Positions 16,130-25,762 of a stretch of 37,634 nt of DNA are shown here, in pieces. The stretch covers positions 1 through 37,634 of the forward strand of contig QIFB01000135.1 in the NCBI GenBank assembly GCA_003230545.1, written 5' to 3'. Within the stretch, counting starts at the first letter, position 1, and each line of letters begins with the position of its first letter. Source of the DNA: Gammaproteobacteria bacterium. GTDB taxonomy: Bacteria; Pseudomonadota; Gammaproteobacteria; UBA9214. Under the pieces are notes generated by a model, which ran no database searches, was not told the DNA's origin, and worked only from the letters and a program-made list of their open reading frames with translations. A program made the translations under genes and the position numbers.

Positions 16130-17362
16130 TCAGTGAGTTTCCGGGAGCAGGGTGTCGATCAGTTCGATCCAGTGTTTGACGGGAACCCGTGCATGGTTAG
16201 CCATGTGCGTCAGGCAGCCAATATTGGCGGTGGCGATCATGGCGGGCCCGTGTTCCTGCAGTGTGTTCAGTTTGTTGTCGCGCAGCTGCGCTGCCAATTG
16301 CGGCTGCAGGATAGTATAGGTTCCGGCTGAACCGCAACACAGGTGACTGTCTGTCACCGGCAACAGCTGGTAACCCGCCTGCTCCAGCAGCCCTTCCACC
16401 ACGCCGTTGAGCGGTTGTGCATGTTGCAGGGTACAGGGGGCATGGAAGGCGATTTTATGCTGCTCATGTGCCAGGGAAAGCCGGTCAAACGGGTGCTCGT
16501 CACGAATGACTTCACTGATATCCCGGGCGAGTTCGCTGATGCGGGCGGACTTCGCAGCGTAGCCGGCATCATCCGCCAGCAGGCGGCCATAGTCCTTGAC
16601 CATGGGGGCACAGCCGCTGGCAGTCACGACGATAGCCTCGGCACCCGCCTCAACCGCCGGCCACCAGGCATCGATGTTGCGGCGCATGAACGCCCGCGCC
16701 TCGCCGGGTGCATCGAGGTGATGGCTGAGTGCGCCGCAGCAGCCACTGCCAGAGGCAATCACGGTGCGGATGCCGAGCCGGTCCAGCACGCGGCGCGTGG
16801 CGGTATTGATCTGCGGCGCCAGTACCGGCTGCACACAGCCGTCGAGAAGCAGCATGCTGCGTGTATGCTCCTCGCGTGACGTGAATGGCGTGTGCTGCTG
16901 TCGGTGCGGGATCTTTTTACGCAGCGCGTCCGGCAGCAGCGGGCCGGTCCATTGTCCCAGTTTCAGCAGCGGGGCGAACAGGCGTGGCCGGGTCAGCAGC
17001 TTGCGCAGCAGCCAGCGCAGCCATTGCTGCAGGCGTGGCCGGGGGACCAGGGACTCCAGGGTTTCGCGGCCGGTTTCCAGCAACTCGTGATACACCACCC
17101 CCGAGGGGCAGGTGGTCTCACAGGCCTGGCAGGTCAGGCAGCGGTCCAGGTGCAGCCGGGTGCGTGCCGATGGTACCTGGCCTTCGAGTACCTGTTTGAT
17201 AAGGTAAATGCGCCCGCGCGGGCCATCGAGCTCATCACCGGTCAGCTGATAGGTCGGGCAGGTGGCATTGCAAAATCCACAGTGCACGCAGCTGCGCAGG
17301 ATCCGGTCGGCGGCCTGGCCGGCAGCGGACTGCAGGAAGGATTCAGTCAGCGAGGTCTGCAT
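16130..17362 (-). CDS. glcF: glycolate oxidase iron–sulfur subunit
   Basis: A 410-residue subunit that carries electrons from the flavin subunits. Two 4Fe-4S motifs lie near the N-terminus: C25, C28, C31, C35 (CVHCGFCNATCP) and C75, C78, C81, C85 (CLTCQACETTCP). Two CCG-type Cys-rich modules follow (SGCCGALSHH near residue 206 and SHLCCGSAGT near 344), typical of the GlcF/HdrB family. The ATG shares one base with the glcE stop. It forms the third subunit of glycolate dehydrogenase, which makes glyoxylate and reduces the quinone pool or another carrier. Confidence 0.96.
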   Translation of the reverse strand: MQTSLTESFLQSAAGQAADRILRSCVHCGFCNATCPTYQLTGDELDGPRGRIYLIKQVLEGQVPSARTRLHLDRCLTCQACETTCPSGVVYHELLETGRETLESLVPRPRLQQWLRWLLRKLLTRPRLFAPLLKLGQWTGPLLPDALRKKIPHRQQHTPFTSREEHTRSMLLLDGCVQPVLAPQINTATRRVLDRLGIRTVIASGSGCCGALSHHLDAPGEARAFMRRNIDAWWPAVEAGAEAIVVTASGCAPMVKDYGRLLADDAGYAAKSARISELARDISEVIRDEHPFDRLSLAHEQHKIAFHAPCTLQHAQPLNGVVEGLLEQAGYQLLPVTDSHLCCGSAGTYTILQPQLAAQLRDNKLNTLQEHGPAMIATANIGCLTHMANHARVPVKHWIELIDTLLPETH

Positions 17363-18408
17363 CAGAGTTCCGCGTACATCCGGCCGGGATTGAGAATGCC
17401 CGCCGGGTCAAAGCTGTGCTTGAGCCGCTGGTGCAGTGCCAGCAGGCCTGCCGGCAGTGGCTGGAACACCGCCTCACGGTCATTACTTCGAAACCGGCAT
17501 GCGTGGCCGCCGGCGGCCGTTGCCGCGGCACGGACCGCTGCGGTCGGCAACATCGTGGTGATCCAGCGCTGGGCGCCGCCCCAGTCGATAAAGGTTTCGC
17601 CTTCCAGGACAAGCGGGGCGGTGGCCGGTGGAACCGACAGGCGCCATACGGGTTTATCATCGGTGAAGAAGGCATGCCGGTGTTCACGGAGGTCCTCCCA
17701 GAAAGTCTCTGCAGGGTCCATCCGGTCGCCACCGATCTGTTCCGCGGCCGCCTGGACGCCGCGACGGGTACCGGACAGACGCAGCGCCAGTTGCCCGTCA
17801 TGAAAACAGGTCGCTGACAATGGCAGGGGTTTGCCGGCCCAGCGATTCATCAGCACGATGGCTTCAGCCGCGGTGGTTTGACGGCACAGGGTCACCTCGG
17901 TCTCGGGACGTGGCAGTACCTTCAGGGAGATTTCGAGCAGCAGCGCCAGTGTTCCCAGGGAGCCGGTCAGTGTCCGTGATACATCGTAGCCCGCCACGTT
18001 TTTCATCACCTGCCCGCCGAAGCGCAGCTGCTCGCCCTTGCCGTTCAGGCAGCGGATACCCAGCACGAAGTCGCGTGCGGCACCGGCAAAGGGGCGCCGC
18101 GGTCCGGACAGGCCGCAGGCAATGGTGCCGCCCAGCGTGGTGCTTGCACCGAAGTGGGGTGGTTCGAATGCCAGCATCTGGTTTTCCGCGGCCAGCACCG
18201 CCTCGATCTCGGCCAGTGGTGTGCCGGCGCGTGCCGTGATGACCAGTTCGGTCGGTGAGTAATCGATGACGCCGCGGTAGTCCCTGACGCAAAACTCCCT
18301 GCCTTCAGGCCGTCGGCCATAGAATGCCTTGCTGCCACCACCGGTGATGCTCAGTGGTGTGGCATTCTCGCCGGCCGCGACCAATGTCTCCTGGAATGAT
18401 TCGATCAA
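17362..18408 (-). CDS. glcE: glycolate oxidase FAD-binding subunit GlcE
   Basis: A 348-residue FAD_binding_4 (PCMH-type) protein. The FAD region is visible as TPLSITGGGSKAFYGR (17–32) and GASTTLGGTIACGLSG (about 102–117), followed by VMKNVAGYDVSRTLTGS (about 151–167), characteristic of GlcE. Length fits E. coli GlcE (350). The ATG overlaps the glcD stop by four bases. It works with GlcD as a flavoprotein pair and with GlcF. All three subunits are present and look intact. Confidence 0.96.
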   Translation of the reverse strand: MIESFQETLVAAGENATPLSITGGGSKAFYGRRPEGREFCVRDYRGVIDYSPTELVITARAGTPLAEIEAVLAAENQMLAFEPPHFGASTTLGGTIACGLSGPRRPFAGAARDFVLGIRCLNGKGEQLRFGGQVMKNVAGYDVSRTLTGSLGTLALLLEISLKVLPRPETEVTLCRQTTAAEAIVLMNRWAGKPLPLSATCFHDGQLALRLSGTRRGVQAAAEQIGGDRMDPAETFWEDLREHRHAFFTDDKPVWRLSVPPATAPLVLEGETFIDWGGAQRWITTMLPTAAVRAAATAAGGHACRFRSNDREAVFQPLPAGLLALHQRLKHSFDPAGILNPGRMYAEL

Positions 18409-19859
18409 AACCGTTCCAGTTCCGGGTGCGGCAGCTTGCCCTCATGCACATGCATGGCGCCGAATTCGGCGCAGCGGTGCAGGGTGGGAATGGCCTTGCC
18501 GGGATTCAGCAGTTGCTGTTTATCGAATGCCTGCTTGATTGCGTGAAACTGGGTCAGCTCGGCGGCATTGAACTGTACGCACATCTGGTTGATTTTCTCC
18601 ATGCCGACCCCGTGCTCGCCGGTGATGGTGCCGCCCACGGCAACACAGATCTCGAGGATCTTCCCGCCCAGTTCCTCGGTGCGTTCGAGTTCGCCCGGCT
18701 GGTTGGCGTCATACAGGATCAGCGGGTGCAGGTTGCCGTCACCGGCATGGAACACATTGCAGATCGGCAAGTCGTATTCACTGGAAAGCCGGCCGATCTC
18801 CGCCAGCACGGTTGCCAGGTGCTTGCGCGGGATGGTGCCGTCCATGCAGTAGTAGTCAGGAGACAGGCGCCCCATGGCCGGAAACGCGGCCTTGCGTCCG
18901 GCCCAGAAGCGCTGGCGTTCTGCCTCGTTGCGCGAGACCTGCAGGTCTATGGCACCGGCATCGCGAAATACCCGGCTGACCTGTTCGATCTGTGCGCTGA
19001 CCTCGTCCGCGGTGCCGTCTATTTCGCACAGCAGGATGGCTGCGGCATCGACGGGATAGCCGGCGTTGACAAATTTTTCCACGGCACGGATCGCCGGGTT
19101 GTCGAGCAGTTCCAGGCCGGCCGGGATAATGCCGCTGGCAATGGTCGCGGTAACTCCGGTGCCGGCGGCCTCGACCGAGTCGAAGGCCGCGAGCACCACC
19201 TGGGCCGTTGCGGGGATTGGCAGGAGTTTTACCGTAACCTCGGTAATGACACCGAGCAACCCCTCCGACCCGGTCATCAGCGCCAGCAGGTCATAACCCG
19301 GGCTGTCGAGCGCTGCACTGCCGATGGTGAGCTGTTCACCTTCCACAGTCAGTACCTCGAGATGCTGGATGTTGTTTACGGTCAGGCCGTACTTGAGACA
19401 GTGTATGCCACCGGCATTCTCCGCCACGTTGCCGCCGATCGAGCAGGCGATCTGTGATGACGGATCCGGCGCGTAATACAGGCCGTACGGTTCAGCGGCT
19501 TTCGAGATTGACAGATTGGTCACACCCGGCTGGACACGTGCGGTTCGGTTGCCGGTATCGATTTCAAGTATCCGGTTGAAACGTGCCATGCTCAACAGCA
19601 CGCCATCCGTTACCGGCAGTGCACCACCCGAAAGCCCGGTTCCGGCGCCCCTGGCAACAACGGGCACACGGTTTTCCGAGCACAGCTGCAGCGTAGTCTT
19701 TACCTGTTGCTGTGTTTCCGGGATGACTACAGCCAGCGGTGTATTACGATAGGCCGACAGCGCATCGCATTCATACGGCCGCAGGTCCTCGGGGTGGGAC
19801 AATACGCATTGTTCCGGCAGGTGGCTGCGTAACAACAGTGTGAATGTAGCAGATGACAT
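18405..19859 (-). CDS. glcD: glycolate oxidase subunit GlcD
   Basis: A 484-residue FAD-linked oxidase. The FAD-binding loop RGAGTGLSGGALP is at 70–82 and QPGVTNLSISKAAEP and SIGGNVAENAGGIHCLKYG follow. The C-terminal substrate region has HAGDGNLHP and GEHGVG, the His/Glu motifs of the VAO/GlcD family. It is first in the glcD–glcE–glcF–sulfurtransferase operon and diverges from the DUF1249 gene. No GlcC-type regulator gene is next to it. Oxidising glycolate to glyoxylate is the expected reaction; D-lactate is a possible alternative substrate for the family. Confidence 0.95.
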   Translation of the reverse strand: MSSATFTLLLRSHLPEQCVLSHPEDLRPYECDALSAYRNTPLAVVIPETQQQVKTTLQLCSENRVPVVARGAGTGLSGGALPVTDGVLLSMARFNRILEIDTGNRTARVQPGVTNLSISKAAEPYGLYYAPDPSSQIACSIGGNVAENAGGIHCLKYGLTVNNIQHLEVLTVEGEQLTIGSAALDSPGYDLLALMTGSEGLLGVITEVTVKLLPIPATAQVVLAAFDSVEAAGTGVTATIASGIIPAGLELLDNPAIRAVEKFVNAGYPVDAAAILLCEIDGTADEVSAQIEQVSRVFRDAGAIDLQVSRNEAERQRFWAGRKAAFPAMGRLSPDYYCMDGTIPRKHLATVLAEIGRLSSEYDLPICNVFHAGDGNLHPLILYDANQPGELERTEELGGKILEICVAVGGTITGEHGVGMEKINQMCVQFNAAELTQFHAIKQAFDKQQLLNPGKAIPTLHRCAEFGAMHVHEGKLPHPELERF

Positions 19860-19908
19860 GCCTGATTTATACAGGATCCGAAAGTTTCTTTATTGCTAAA
19901 CCGGGCCT

Positions 19909-19930
19909 GGCTCATCAAGCATGATGAGCC
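19909..19930. repeat. perfect 9-bp inverted repeat between divergent genes
   Basis: GGCTCATCA–AGCA–TGATGAGCC, a perfect 9-bp stem with a 4-base spacer, about 50 bases from the glcD start. No T-run follows on either strand. It may be an operator for glcD or a hairpin in its 5' leader. Confidence 0.6.
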
Positions 19931-19969
19931 GATCAAGAATGGACGCGCCGGGCCGATACCTTTCGATAC

Positions 19970-19975
19970 TATAAT
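19970..19975 (+). promoter_or_regulatory. candidate -10 box for the DUF1249 gene
   Basis: A perfect TATAAT, with no good -35 at the right distance. The implied start near 19982 leaves a leader of about 47 bases to ATG 20029. A second -10-like TATGAT at 20017–20022 would leave almost no leader. Confidence 0.3.
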
Positions 19976-20028
19976 TCATGGTTCATGTACAGAGGCAGAT
20001 TAATCGCCGTGCGTGTTATGATAGCCCG

Positions 20029-20550
20029 ATGAAGTGTACGTTGCGACAAGCTGATTATTGCGGCATCCCGTCATGTACCTTTGCCGGGTTGATGGAATTG
20101 TATGAAAGCAATTACATCAGGCTGCGTAATCTGGTGCCGGAACTGGACGCACTGCAGCCGGAGATTGTCTCGCGGGTACCGGGTGCACTCGATCTTCACT
20201 TGCACATCGTCGAGCGCTGCAAGTTCACAACCACGCTGAACCTGACCTATCACTTCACCGACACAGAAGGTTTGTTCCCCACGCCCGATATCCGCGTGCG
20301 GATCTACCACGATGCGCAGGTGGGTGAAGTCATTGCCTGCGGCCGGCGTCGCGGCCGGCGTCACGCCGAGTATAACCGGATGCATCATCATTACACGCTG
20401 GAACAGAAATGGCGCATGAACCGGTTTCTGCAGAAATGGCTGGGCTATTGCCTGCGCCAGGGCCATCGCTTCAATCCGGGCAGCCCTACGGTTTGCCCCC
20501 GGGAAACCACACTGACTGTCCAGAAATCCCTGCTGACCGCGGAATCCTGA
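20029..20550 (+). CDS. DUF1249 family protein (YqiB-like)
   Basis: A 173-residue protein of the DUF1249 family, unknown function. The signature LMELYESNYIRLRNLVPEL (about 21–39) is followed by a beta-rich core and HAEYNRMHHHYTLEQKWRMNRFLQKWL near the C-terminus, where the family has its conserved Trp/Lys-rich helix. ATG 20029 is chosen; ATG 19978 would add 17 residues overlapping promoter-like sequence. In enterics the family member sits with nudF, cpdA and yqiA, none of which are here. The C-terminal tail (about 150–173) is longer than usual and variable. Confidence 0.85.
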   Translation: MKCTLRQADYCGIPSCTFAGLMELYESNYIRLRNLVPELDALQPEIVSRVPGALDLHLHIVERCKFTTTLNLTYHFTDTEGLFPTPDIRVRIYHDAQVGEVIACGRRRGRRHAEYNRMHHHYTLEQKWRMNRFLQKWLGYCLRQGHRFNPGSPTVCPRETTLTVQKSLLTAES

Positions 20551-20591
20551 TCGCTGTCACACCATTATCTGCCCCTGCGCCGGGCAACTAC

Positions 20592-20645
20592 TTGATCGTC
20601 AACCCCGACTGTCGCATACTTAGTACCTGAGCAATTTACTAGGTA
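20592..20645 (+). promoter_or_regulatory. iscR promoter with IscR-type operator
   Basis: TTGATC (20592–20597) and CATACT (20615–20620), spacing 17, could be the -35 and -10. Overlapping the expected start is a 22-base imperfect palindrome (20624–20645) with TACCTGA on the left and TACTAGGTA on the right around an A/T-rich centre. This matches the form of type 1 IscR sites (TACCTGACT…AGT-GGTA) that the [2Fe-2S] form of IscR binds to repress the isc operon. The position suits repression. Confidence 0.6.
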
Positions 20646-20696
20646 TTTATCGTGTGCCCGCGGCAGGCTTGCCGGGCCACTGACAGGGAACCATTC

Positions 20697-21173
20697 ATGC
20701 GCTTATCAACCAAGGGCCGTTATGCCGTAACCGCCATGATGGATCTTGCCATGCATTACGGGCAGGGGCCGGTAACACTCGCGGATATTTCGGAACACCA
20801 GGACATCTCGCTTTCCTACCTGGAGCAGTTGTTTGCCCGGTTGAAGAAAAACAACCTGGTTGAAGGCCTGCGCGGACCCGGTGGCGGCTATCGCCTGTCA
20901 CGCCACCCGGATGCAATTTCTGTTGCCGATGTCATTACGGCCATCGGAGAGGGCATCGATGCCACGCTATGCGAGGGGAGTGAAGATTGCCAGGATGGCG
21001 AGCAGTGTCTCACCCATGAACTCTGGTCCCGGCTCGGCAAGGAAATCTACGATTTCCTCAATGGCATCACGCTGGCCAGTTTTCTGGAAAACGGGGCGGC
21101 GAACAAGTCGCCTGAACACAGTCAGGACAGCATGGTCGTTTCGATGCCGGCCTTGAACAAATCCTGTGCATGA
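20697..21173 (+). CDS. iscR: Fe–S cluster regulator IscR
   Basis: A 158-residue Rrf2-family repressor. The winged-helix region starts [18 protein letters not shown]. The cluster ligands are all present at the E. coli positions: C92, C98, C104 and H107 ([15 protein letters not shown]). ATG 20697 is chosen by homology over an upstream frame that starts at 20652. It should hold a [2Fe-2S] cluster and repress the operon when Fe–S supply is adequate. iscS starts 39 bases later. Confidence 0.97.
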   Translation: MRLSTKGRYAVTAMMDLAMHYGQGPVTLADISEHQDISLSYLEQLFARLKKNNLVEGLRGPGGGYRLSRHPDAISVADVITAIGEGIDATLCEGSEDCQDGEQCLTHELWSRLGKEIYDFLNGITLASFLENGAANKSPEHSQDSMVVSMPALNKSCA

Positions 21174-21212
21174 CCTGTAACAGGCATTGAGAATTTTTGC
21201 AGGACTGGACCT

Positions 21213-22433
21213 ATGAATATCAGTATTCCAATTTACATGGATTACTCGGCGACCACCCCGGTTGATGAACGCGTTGCCGAACGGATGTGTGCCTACCTGA
21301 CACGCCAGGGGCAGTTCGGTAACCCGGCTTCCCGTTCGCACGAGTACGGTTGGAAGGCCGAAGCCGCGGTCGACGAGGCCCGTGCGCATGTGGCGGCACT
21401 GGTCAATGCCGATCCAAGAGAAATCATCTGGACCTCGGGCGCAACGGAATCGGACAATCTCGCCATCAAGGGCGCGGCACATTTCTACAAAAAGAGCGGC
21501 AAGCACATTGTAACGCTCAAGACGGAACACAAGGCAGTGCTGGATTCCTGCCGGCAGCTGGAGCGCGAGGGATATGAAGTCACTTACCTGGATCCCGAGC
21601 CGAATGGCCTGGTTGACCTGAAGAAGCTCGAGGCAGCCCTGCGTGATGACACCACGCTGGTCTCGATCATGCATGTCAATAACGAAATCGGCGTGATCCA
21701 GGACATCGCCGCGATTGGTGAGCTGTGTCGGGCACGCAAGATCATCTTTCATGTGGACGCCGCACAGAGTGCCGGCAAGCTGCCGATTGACCTCGAAACG
21801 CTCAAGGTCGACCTGATGTCATTTTCGGCGCACAAGATTTACGGCCCCAAGGGCATCGGCGTCCTGTATGTACGCCGCAAGCCGCGCGTGCGACTGGAGG
21901 CCCAGATGCATGGAGGTGGTCACGAGCGTGGACTGCGTTCCGGTACACTGGCGACCCACCAGATCGTCGGCATGGGTGAGGCGTTTCGTATTGCCAAAGA
22001 GGAAATGGTCGAGGAAGAACAACGGATTCGCAAACTGCGTGATCGCCTGTGGCTGGGTCTCAATGATATGGAAGAGGTCTATCTCAACGGTGACTTTGAC
22101 CGGCGGGTACAGGGCAACCTGAATGTCAGTTTTAATTACGTCGAGGGTGAGAGCCTGATTATGGCGCTCAGTGACATGGCGGTCTCGTCCGGATCGGCCT
22201 GCACCAGTTCCAGTCTTGAGCCGTCCTATGTGCTGCGTGCCCTGGGCCGCAATGACGAGCTGGCGCACAGTTCGATCCGGTTTACCATTGGCCGCTATAC
22301 AACCGCCGATGAGGTCGACTATATCGTCGAGCGCATTCATGAGAAGGTGGCCAAGCTACGGGAATTGTCGCCACTCTGGGAGATGTACAAGGACGGCATC
22401 GACCTGGATTCAGTACAGTGGGCGGCTCACTAG
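21213..22433 (+). CDS. iscS: cysteine desulfurase IscS
   Basis: A 406-residue PLP enzyme that takes sulfur from cysteine for Fe–S clusters and tRNA thiolation. The PLP lysine is K208 ([12 protein letters not shown]) and the persulfide Cys is C330 in [13 protein letters not shown]. Group I features, including the long active-site loop and the C-terminal [17 protein letters not shown], are intact. Length matches E. coli IscS (404). Directly after its TAG stop comes iscA: there is no iscU, which normally occupies this place. Confidence 0.97.
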   Translation: MNISIPIYMDYSATTPVDERVAERMCAYLTRQGQFGNPASRSHEYGWKAEAAVDEARAHVAALVNADPREIIWTSGATESDNLAIKGAAHFYKKSGKHIVTLKTEHKAVLDSCRQLEREGYEVTYLDPEPNGLVDLKKLEAALRDDTTLVSIMHVNNEIGVIQDIAAIGELCRARKIIFHVDAAQSAGKLPIDLETLKVDLMSFSAHKIYGPKGIGVLYVRRKPRVRLEAQMHGGGHERGLRSGTLATHQIVGMGEAFRIAKEEMVEEEQRIRKLRDRLWLGLNDMEEVYLNGDFDRRVQGNLNVSFNYVEGESLIMALSDMAVSSGSACTSSSLEPSYVLRALGRNDELAHSSIRFTIGRYTTADEVDYIVERIHEKVAKLRELSPLWEMYKDGIDLDSVQWAAH

Positions 22434-22442
22434 GAAGTAATG

Positions 22443-22766
22443 ATGGCGATTACCCTGACAGAATCGGCCGCAAGTCGCGTTAAGACATTTCTTGAAAGTC
22501 GCGGCAGTGGCGTGGGACTGCGCCTGAGCGTCAAGACGACGGGTTGCTCGGGTATGGCCTATGTCATCGAGTATGCCGATGAGATCGAGGAGGATGATGT
22601 CATCTTCGAGGATCATGGCGTCAAGGTTTTCGTGAATCCCGGGAGCCTGGTATATCTCGACGGTACTGAACTTGACTACGCCAAAGAAGGACTGAACGAG
22701 GGTTTCAAATTCAACAATCCGAATGTCAAGGACGAGTGCGGTTGCGGGGAAAGTTTCAATATCTGA
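22443..22766 (+). CDS. iscA: iron–sulfur assembly protein IscA
   Basis: A 107-residue A-type carrier. The three conserved Cys are C35 ([10 protein letters not shown]), C99 and C101 ([10 protein letters not shown]), exactly as in E. coli IscA. The second of two adjacent ATGs (22443) is chosen because it gives the family length and leaves a five-base gap after AGGAAG. The gene follows iscS with only nine bases between. Without iscU in the operon, IscA could carry more of the assembly load or simply accept clusters from a scaffold encoded elsewhere (inference). Confidence 0.96.
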   Translation: MAITLTESAASRVKTFLESRGSGVGLRLSVKTTGCSGMAYVIEYADEIEEDDVIFEDHGVKVFVNPGSLVYLDGTELDYAKEGLNEGFKFNNPNVKDECGCGESFNI

Positions 22767-22810
22767 TGTCAGTATTCTGCTGATAGTCTGTATTACCTGA
22801 CGGTTTTGCT

Positions 22811-23371
22811 ATGGCTGCGGAGTTATCCTCAACCCATTTTGAGCTGTTTGGCTTGCCGCAGACATTCGAGGTTGATCGTGAGTTGCTAGACAGCCGGTTT
22901 CGGGAGTTGCAGAGAATGGCGCACCCCGACCGGTATGCGCATGCATCTGACCAGGAGCGCCGCATCTCGATGCAGCAGGCGATCCGTATCAACGAGGGTT
23001 ACCAGACGCTGAAGGATCCGTTACGGCGTGGCCGCTACCTGCTGGAACTCGGCGGTTACGATTTCAGCGATGAGCACCACACCACCAGCGACCCGGAATT
23101 CCTGATGGAGCAGATGGAATTGCGCGAGACCATCGGGGAGGTGCGCAGCGGTCCGGACCCGCTGGACAGGCTGGGAGTTATCATGGATCGTATCGCGGCC
23201 GATTTTGATGCGCTGGCCATCCGGCTGCGTGGGCAGCTTGCAGCAGGGACTGTGAATGATCATGATGTTGCCGCTGATATCCTGATGAAAATGCAGTTCT
23301 TCCGGAAGCTCGATGAGGAGACGCAGGAGCTGGAAGCAAGCCTCGAGGATGAACTGGACCAGAAACACTGA
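22811..23371 (+). CDS. hscB: co-chaperone HscB
   Basis: A 186-residue J-protein that brings IscU to HscA. The N-terminal J-domain carries the HPD motif at 38–40 (MAHPDRYAH). The C-terminal helical domain (about 90–180) holds the usual IscU-binding face (LMEQMELRE). It sits 44 bases after iscA. HscB and HscA have IscU as their only well-established client, so keeping both while losing iscU from the operon is noteworthy. A repeat separates it from hscA. Confidence 0.96.
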   Translation: MAAELSSTHFELFGLPQTFEVDRELLDSRFRELQRMAHPDRYAHASDQERRISMQQAIRINEGYQTLKDPLRRGRYLLELGGYDFSDEHHTTSDPEFLMEQMELRETIGEVRSGPDPLDRLGVIMDRIAADFDALAIRLRGQLAAGTVNDHDVAADILMKMQFFRKLDEETQELEASLEDELDQKH

Positions 23372-23375
23372 TTGC

Positions 23376-23460
23376 ATCCCGGATTACGGCCTTGCGGCCT
23401 GCATCCGGGCTACAGACTGAGCCCGTCGTAGCCCGAATGGAGCGCAGCGAAATCCGGGGA
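23376..23460. repeat. family-2 repeat inside the isc operon (copy 2)
   Basis: Two half-elements: ATCCCGGATTACG…GCATCCGGGCTAC (23376–23413) and GTAGCCCGAATGGAGCGCAGCG…ATCCGGGG (23428–23460). They lie between hscB and hscA and can fold into hairpins. Translated, the second half reads MERSEIRG, in frame with hscA. Confidence 0.85.
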
Positions 23461-23478
23461 AATCATAAAGAAATCACC

Positions 23479-25359
23479 ATGGCGCTATTGCAGATATCCG
23501 AACCCGGCCAATCCACCGTGCCGCACGAGCACCGGTTGGCCGCCGGCATCGACCTGGGTACCACCAATTCACTGATTGCCAGTGTGCGCAGCGGCGTGGC
23601 CGGGACCCTGCCGGATACCGGGGGCAATCACCTGTTGCCGTCTGTGGTGCGTTACACCACGGCTGGCCCGGTGGTGGTTGGCCAGACTGCCCTCGATGCG
23701 GCAAGCACCGATCCGTTGAATACCATCGCCTCGGTCAAGCGCCTGATGGGCCGCGGTATCGAGGATGTGAAAAGCCTTGGCGCGCACCTGCCATACGAGT
23801 TTGTACCGGGCGCCAGTGACATGCCGTTGCTGCATACATGCCATGGCGATATCAGCCCGGTCGAGGTGTCAGCGGATATTCTGCGGGTACTGAAAACCCG
23901 GGCCGAGCAGACGCTTGGAGGTGAGCTGGCCGGGGTGGTGATTACCGTGCCGGCCTATTTCGATGACGCCCAGCGGCAGGCCACCCGGGATGCCGGCAAG
24001 CTTGCCGGCCTGCCGGTACTGCGCCTGTTGAACGAACCCACGGCGGCGGCCGTGGCCTATGGTCTTGATCATGGCTCGGAAGGTATTGTGGCAATCTACG
24101 ATCTCGGTGGCGGCACCTTTGATATCTCCATCCTGCGCCTGAACCGGGGTGTGTTCGAGGTCATGGCAACCGCCGGTGATACGGCACTCGGCGGTGATGA
24201 CATCGACCGGGTCGTGGCGCAGTGGATCATGCAACAGGCCGGTATCGGAGATGATGCCGGTCACGGCCAGCTGCGTCACCTGATGCAGCTGGCCCGTGCC
24301 GCAAAGGAGGCACTGACGGAACTCCCTGCAACGCCAATCGATGTCTCGATAGACGGAGTGGATGACTGGTCCGGGACACTGACACGTGCACAGTTTGATG
24401 AACTGATTGGCCCGCTGGTACAGAAAACACTGAGCCCGTGCCGGCGGGTATTACGCGATGCCGGCATCCGGACAGAAGATTTGCAGGCCGTGGTGATGGT
24501 CGGCGGCTCCACACGGGTGCCGCTGGTACGCAGCCGGGTGGCCGGTTTCTTCGGGCGTGAACCGCTGGTGGATATCGATCCCGACCGGGTTGTCGCCGTG
24601 GGCGCCGCCATCCAGGCGGATATTCTTGCCGGCAACAGGCCGGATGACGATATGCTGTTGCTGGACGTCATCCCGCTGTCGCTGGGGCTGGAAACCATGG
24701 GCGGGTTGGCGGAAAAAATCATTCCCCGCAATACCACGATACCGACTGCGCGGGCCCAGGAGTTCACTACCTTCAAGGACGGGCAAACCGCAATGTCGCT
24801 GCACGTGGTGCAGGGGGAGCGCGAACTGGTCAGTGACTGCCGTTCGCTGGCGCAGTTCGAGTTGCGTAATATCCCGCCCATGGTGGCCGGGGCGGCCCGC
24901 ATCCGGGTCAGTTTCCAGGTGGATGCCGACGGGCTGCTGAATGTTACCGCTGAAGAACAGGTCAAGGGCATCAAAAGCAGTATCGAGGTCAAACCGTCCT
25001 ACGGACTGAACGACCGCGAGATCGAAACCATGCTGAAGGACTCCATGGCCCATGCGCAGGATGATATGGAGCAGCGCCGTCTGCGTGAACAGCAGGTCGA
25101 TGCGGAGCGTGTGCTCGAGGCCCTCGAGGCTGCACTGGCGGAAGACGGTGACCGGCTGCTGGATGCAGAGGAGCGCAAGGTCATCGCTGCCGCTGCCGCT
25201 GCACTGCAACTGGCCGGCAAGGGATCTGACTATCAGGCCATCAGGCAGGCAATCGAGGGTGTGGAAAAGGCGAGCAGTGACTATGTTGCCCGTCGCATGA
25301 ACGACAATATCCGCAAGGCCATGGCCGGACACCGGGTGGACGAGTTTGAGTCACCCTGA
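23479..25359 (+). CDS. hscA: Hsp70-type chaperone HscA
   Basis: A 626-residue Hsp70 specialised for Fe–S assembly. ATPase motifs: [12 protein letters not shown] (about 23–34), [10 protein letters not shown], and [11 protein letters not shown]; substrate-binding domain begins near residue 395 with [14 protein letters not shown]. Length is close to E. coli HscA (616). ATG 23479 is chosen; an ATG at 23392 would add 29 residues encoded by a repeat. The C-terminal lid (about 510–615) is typical. It should drive cluster release from IscU; its client gene is missing here. Confidence 0.97.
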   Translation: MALLQISEPGQSTVPHEHRLAAGIDLGTTNSLIASVRSGVAGTLPDTGGNHLLPSVVRYTTAGPVVVGQTALDAASTDPLNTIASVKRLMGRGIEDVKSLGAHLPYEFVPGASDMPLLHTCHGDISPVEVSADILRVLKTRAEQTLGGELAGVVITVPAYFDDAQRQATRDAGKLAGLPVLRLLNEPTAAAVAYGLDHGSEGIVAIYDLGGGTFDISILRLNRGVFEVMATAGDTALGGDDIDRVVAQWIMQQAGIGDDAGHGQLRHLMQLARAAKEALTELPATPIDVSIDGVDDWSGTLTRAQFDELIGPLVQKTLSPCRRVLRDAGIRTEDLQAVVMVGGSTRVPLVRSRVAGFFGREPLVDIDPDRVVAVGAAIQADILAGNRPDDDMLLLDVIPLSLGLETMGGLAEKIIPRNTTIPTARAQEFTTFKDGQTAMSLHVVQGERELVSDCRSLAQFELRNIPPMVAGAARIRVSFQVDADGLLNVTAEEQVKGIKSSIEVKPSYGLNDREIETMLKDSMAHAQDDMEQRRLREQQVDAERVLEALEAALAEDGDRLLDAEERKVIAAAAAALQLAGKGSDYQAIRQAIEGVEKASSDYVARRMNDNIRKAMAGHRVDEFESP

Positions 25360-25392
25360 GCATGCCGGATTACTACAGGATTACAGACCAAC

Positions 25393-25731
25393 ATGCCGCA
25401 GATTATATTTTTACCGCACGAAGATATTTGTCCGGAAGGGGCGGTCGTCGAGGCCGAGCCGGGGACCAGTATCTGTGATGCGGCCCTGAAGCAGGGCATC
25501 GATATTGAACACGCCTGCGAAAAGTCCTGTGCCTGTACCACGTGTCATGTGTATATCCGCGAAGGCTCGGATTCGCTCAACGAGGCAGAGGAAGAGGAGG
25601 ACGATCTGCTCGACAAGGCATGGGGGCTGGAGCCGGACTCACGGCTGAGTTGCCAGGCGATCGTGGATGACCAGGACCTGGTGGTCGAGATACCGAAGTA
25701 CACCATCAACATGGTGAGTGAGAGTCACTAG
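25393..25731 (+). CDS. fdx: ISC-type [2Fe-2S] ferredoxin
   Basis: A 112-residue adrenodoxin-type ferredoxin. Cluster Cys at C42, C48, C51 (CEKSCACTTCHVYI) and C87 (RLSCQAIV), plus the extra C46 also found in E. coli Fdx. It supplies electrons for cluster assembly. The TAG stop is supplied by a repeat (25729) that also ends recR. iscX follows after 207 bases filled by repeats. Confidence 0.97.
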   Translation: MPQIIFLPHEDICPEGAVVEAEPGTSICDAALKQGIDIEHACEKSCACTTCHVYIREGSDSLNEAEEEEDDLLDKAWGLEPDSRLSCQAIVDDQDLVVEIPKYTINMVSESH

Positions 25732-25760
25732 AACCTGTCTCAAAATTGTGGATTGGGTGC
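25729..25760. repeat. 32-bp header repeat, copy at fdx stop
   Basis: TAGAACCTG…GTGGATTGGGTGC, matching 28/32 bases of the copy at 8332. The first three bases are the fdx stop codon. A family-3 repeat starts three bases later. Confidence 0.85.
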
Positions 25761-25762
25761 CA

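Noticed and set aside
23392-23478. N-terminal extension of hscA starting at 23392
   Set aside because: These 29 codons are the translation of a family-2 repeat (MERSEIRG) and have no place in HscA; ATG 23479 fits the family start.
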